A stretch of DNA of 7,022 bases from Phascolarctobacterium sp. (GTDB taxonomy: Bacteria; Bacillota; Negativicutes; Acidaminococcales; Acidaminococcaceae), in assembly GCA_024405645.1 (NCBI GenBank), contig JAKSOJ010000063.1, positions 1 through 7,022 of the forward strand. The letters are read 5' to 3'. The translations under genes were made by a program, and so were the position numbers. The first letter of the stretch is position 1. Each line of letters begins with the position of its first letter. The notes below the pieces were generated by a model. The model had not been told where the DNA came from. It did not search any database and saw nothing but the letters and a program-made list of their open reading frames with translations. Below are positions 4,930 to 7,022 of the stretch, piece by piece.

Positions 4930-5739
4930 TTATTTGTTAACCATGTTAACGTTCATAGAAGGAACGCCGCCATTGATACCATTCTTTGCATGGCACTTGG
5001 AAATGTTTTCGAGAAGATCAAAGTAAACATCCCAGTAGTTTTCGTTTTTGCACCATACACGCAGAGTGTATTGAACAGAATATTCATAGTAGCCAGACAG
5101 ACGGCAGAACGGAGCAGGATCTTTTAAAGCGTTCGGAGTCATTGCGATTGCTTCGTTTAAAGATTTGAGAACATCTGCAACTTCGTTGTTGTAGCCTGCA
5201 CGAACATCGATATCAACACGACGAAGGTCTTCGGAAGAGAAGTTGGTAATTTTACCAGAAGCAATTTCGGTGTTAGGAATGAAGATGTCTTTGTTGTCAA
5301 GAGTTTTAATTTTGGTAACGAGCAGGGATACTTCTTCAACGATACCTTCAACACCAGCCGCATTTACATATTGGCCTTTGGTGAAGGGTTTGGTTAAAAG
5401 AAGCATGATGCCGTTAGCAACGTTGGACAATGCACCTTGTACGGAAAGGGAAATTGCTAAACCTAACATGCCTAATACTGCAAGTAAGCTAGAGATGGGG
5501 ATACCAACTGCTTCTGCTACAATGCACATTGCAACGAAGTGCAGCATTACATTAACAACGGTTTTGAGGAAACCTTGCAGGTTTTCGTCTTTGTTGATTT
5601 TAGCAATAAGCTTGTTGATAGTACCAGAGAGAGAAGAGATTACCATGTGGCAAATAATGTAAATGACAATTGCACTAGCAATGTTACCAACGGTTAATTT
5701 GCCAACAGAAAAGTTAAGGATTTGTTGAATAGTTTGCAT
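4930..5739 (-). CDS. mscS: Small-conductance mechanosensitive channel, MscS family
   Basis: A 269-residue inner-membrane channel expected to open under membrane tension and release solutes during osmotic downshock. Membrane segments lie near 17-37, 57-78 and 81-117. The third contains the pore-lining Gly/Ala-rich helix LGLAISLSVQGALSNVANG (92-110) ending at KPF (117-119), the family signature. A beta domain follows, with VEGIVEEVSLLVTKIKTLDNKDIFIPNTEIASGKITNFS at 130-168, then the alpha/beta C-terminal domain. The length matches the minimal E. coli-type MscS with three helices and no extra domains. The C-terminus is altered: where relatives have an IPxPxPQM-like segment, this one reads INGGVPSMNV (255-264). 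Start ATG 5737-5739 with AAGGAGGT (5746-5753) six bases upstream, a very strong ribosome site. Single gene, divergent from ychF and convergent with lysA. YbdG/YnaI-type paralogues are less likely at this length. Confidence 0.93.
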   Translation of the reverse strand: MQTIQQILNFSVGKLTVGNIASAIVIYIICHMVISSLSGTINKLIAKINKDENLQGFLKTVVNVMLHFVAMCIVAEAVGIPISSLLAVLGMLGLAISLSVQGALSNVANGIMLLLTKPFTKGQYVNAAGVEGIVEEVSLLVTKIKTLDNKDIFIPNTEIASGKITNFSSEDLRRVDIDVRAGYNNEVADVLKSLNEAIAMTPNALKDPAPFCRLSGYYEYSVQYTLRVWCKNENYWDVYFDLLENISKCHAKNGINGGVPSMNVNMVNK

Positions 5740-5781
5740 TTTTTTACCTCCTTGAAAATTAAATAAAAATATGACGAAAGT

Positions 5782-5790
5782 ATTATAACA
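5782..5790 (-). promoter_or_regulatory. Extended -10 promoter of mscS
   Basis: On the minus strand TGTTATAAT forms a TGnTATAAT extended -10 (TATAAT at 5782-5787). The hexamer 17 bp upstream is TTATTA (5805-5810), only a half match to consensus. Transcription would begin near 5775, leaving about 36 nt of leader before the start codon. Confidence 0.65.
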
Positions 5791-5879
5791 TAGATTAATA
5801 ATAGTAATAATACTTTTTTAGAAAATTTAATAAATTTTTATTTATGGGAATTTCTTTTTCCTCTACAGAGAATCTTACA

Positions 5880-5913
5880 TTGATTTACTATTATATATAT
5901 TGTAAAATATAAT
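5880..5913 (+). promoter_or_regulatory. ychF promoter
   Basis: TTGATT (5880-5885) and TAAAAT (5903-5908) are separated by 17 bp. An overlapping perfect TATAAT at 5908-5913 is a second -10 candidate, but its best-spaced -35 (TTACTA) is poor. Transcription would start near 5915-5920, leaving about 50 nt of leader. Confidence 0.65.
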
Positions 5914-5920
5914 GATAGCG

Positions 5921-5931
5921 AATTGTCAATT
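5921..5931. promoter_or_regulatory. AATTG-T-CAATT inverted repeat at the ychF transcription start
   Basis: A perfect 5+1+5 inverted repeat sits immediately downstream of the predicted ychF -10, where a repressor would block initiation. It is short and AT-rich, so it is only a candidate. Confidence 0.2.
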
Positions 5932-5967
5932 ATTCATTAACATATAAGAGTCTAAGGAGAAAATATT

Positions 5968-7022
5968 ATGAGCACAAATCTTGAAGTAGGTATTGTTGGT
6001 TTGCCTAACGTAGGTAAAAGTACCCTTTTTAATGCAATTACTAAAGCTGGCGCTGAAGCTGCTAACTATCCTTTCTGTACTATTGAGCCCAACGTTGGCG
6101 TTGTAGATGTTCCCGACGAAAGATTGCAAGTTCTGAGCGATATGTTCAACTCTCGCAAAATTACTCCTGCTGCAATGCGTTTTGTTGATATTGCTGGCTT
6201 GGTAAAAGGCGCTGCTCAAGGCGAAGGCCTTGGCAACAAATTCTTGGCACATATTCGTGAAACTGATGCTGTTGCTCAAGTAGTTCGTTGCTTTGAAAAT
6301 GACGATATTACCCATGTTGAGGGTGGCATTGATCCTTTGCGCGATATCGATATTATTAATACAGAACTTTGCTTGGCTGACTTGGAAAGCGTAGAAAAGA
6401 GAAAAGACCGTGTTGCTAAATTAATTAAAGCTCGCGATAAAAAAGCCGTTGTAGAAGATGGCATTTTGGATAAGTTTATCGCTGCTCTTTCCGATGCAAT
6501 TCCTGCTCGTCAAGTTGAATTAACTGAAGACGAAGAAGAAATTGCTAAAGATATGCAACTTTTAACTCGTAAACCTACCATCTATATCGCTAATGTTTCC
6601 GAAGAAGAAGCTGCAGATGCTTCTGCAAATCCTCATGTACAAAAATTAAAAGAATTTGCTGCAAAAGAGGGCAGTGAAGTAGTAGTAATTTCTGCAAAGG
6701 TTGAAGCCGAAATTGCTGAACTCGACGAAGAAGAAGCAAAAGAATTCTTGGAAATGGCAGGACTTGAAGAATCCGGTCTTGCTCGTCTTATCAAAGCAAG
6801 CTTCAAACTTCTTGGCTTGCAAACTTACTTAACTGCTGGCGAAATTGAATCTCGTGCTTGGACCATTAATATTGGTTGCAAAGCTCCTCAAGCTGCCGGT
6901 AAAATCCACACCGACTTTGAACGTGGCTTTATTCGTGCGGAAATCGTTTCCTACAAAGATTTGGTTGAATGTGGTTCCAAAGCTGCTGCTCGCGAAAAAG
7001 GCCTTGTACGTCTTGAAGGCAA
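5968..7022 (+). CDS. ychF: Redox-regulated ATPase YchF (Obg family), C-terminus cut by window edge
   Basis: Universally conserved Obg-family P-loop protein that binds and hydrolyses ATP rather than GTP; relatives associate with ribosomes and are linked to oxidative-stress control. Visible are 351 complete codons; full-length homologues have about 363, so only the final TGS-domain strand is missing. Motifs: P-loop GLPNVGKST (11-19), switch I around PFCTIEPN (35-42) with Cys37 at the position of the redox-active cysteine of the E. coli protein, [20 protein letters not shown] (74-93), and NVSE (209-212) in place of the GTPase NKxD, which explains ATP preference. The inserted helical domain spans roughly 130-195, and a TGS domain begins near 275 with [11 protein letters not shown], then [20 protein letters not shown] (306-325). 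Start ATG 5968 has AAGGAGA (5954-5960) seven bases upstream. Divergent from mscS. Confidence 0.97.
   Translation, partial: MSTNLEVGIVGLPNVGKSTLFNAITKAGAEAANYPFCTIEPNVGVVDVPDERLQVLSDMFNSRKITPAAMRFVDIAGLVKGAAQGEGLGNKFLAHIRETDAVAQVVRCFENDDITHVEGGIDPLRDIDIINTELCLADLESVEKRKDRVAKLIKARDKKAVVEDGILDKFIAALSDAIPARQVELTEDEEEIAKDMQLLTRKPTIYIANVSEEEAADASANPHVQKLKEFAAKEGSEVVVISAKVEAEIAELDEEEAKEFLEMAGLEESGLARLIKASFKLLGLQTYLTAGEIESRAWTINIGCKAPQAAGKIHTDFERGFIRAEIVSYKDLVECGSKAAAREKGLVRLEG

Noticed and set aside
5157..5662. Alternative open frames within mscS on both strands
   Set aside because: They overlap the mscS frame, whose pore-helix and beta-domain signatures are unambiguous.
5917..5935. A TTGACA on the minus strand near 5923-5928 as a second mscS promoter
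   Set aside because: No acceptable -10 hexamer occurs at 16-18 bp spacing; it is part of the AATTGTCAATT inverted repeat.

Overview
The window looks like ordinary chromosome from an anaerobic, low-to-moderate-GC bacterium. Genes are separated by AT-rich gaps, have strong AGGAGG-type ribosome sites and sigma-70-type promoters (TTGACA/TATAAT), and end in compact intrinsic terminators. An NhaC-type antiporter, a cytoplasmic CbiK-type chelatase and the YchF sequence together suggest a Firmicute, perhaps the Negativicutes. That placement is a guess from memory of protein style, not from a search.

Layout, left to right. (1) Bases 1-1334, minus strand: most of an NhaC-family Na+/H+ antiporter whose C-terminus runs off the left edge. 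It has a consensus promoter, a roughly 100-nt leader, and three 10-bp-phased A/T tracts directly upstream of its -35 box. (2) Bases 1680-2384, plus strand: an exported protein of unknown function with a signal peptide. (3) Bases 2497-3303, minus strand: a cytoplasmic CbiK-type sirohydrochlorin cobaltochelatase standing alone. It converges on gene 2, and two separate hairpin terminators lie between them. (4) Bases 3577-4866, plus strand: a PLP-dependent decarboxylase of the diaminopimelate decarboxylase family with several non-canonical motifs, divergent from cbiK, with a possible five-codon upstream ORF overlapping its ribosome site. (5) Bases 4930-5739, minus strand: a small MscS-type mechanosensitive channel sharing one hairpin with gene 4. 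(6) Bases 5968-7022, plus strand: the ATPase YchF, lacking only about its last 12-15 residues at the right edge.

Every gene appears to be its own transcription unit: strands alternate -, +, -, +, -, +, and each gene has its own promoter. No shared pathway links them. The genes cover ion homeostasis (NhaC, MscS), cofactor synthesis (CbiK), amino-acid metabolism (the decarboxylase) and a translation- or stress-linked ATPase (YchF). I see no mobile element, CRISPR array, tRNA, rRNA or defence system, and no convincing new multi-gene system. The points most worth a second look are the variant active-site motifs of the decarboxylase, its tiny upstream ORF, the phased tracts before nhaC, and the unknown exported protein.
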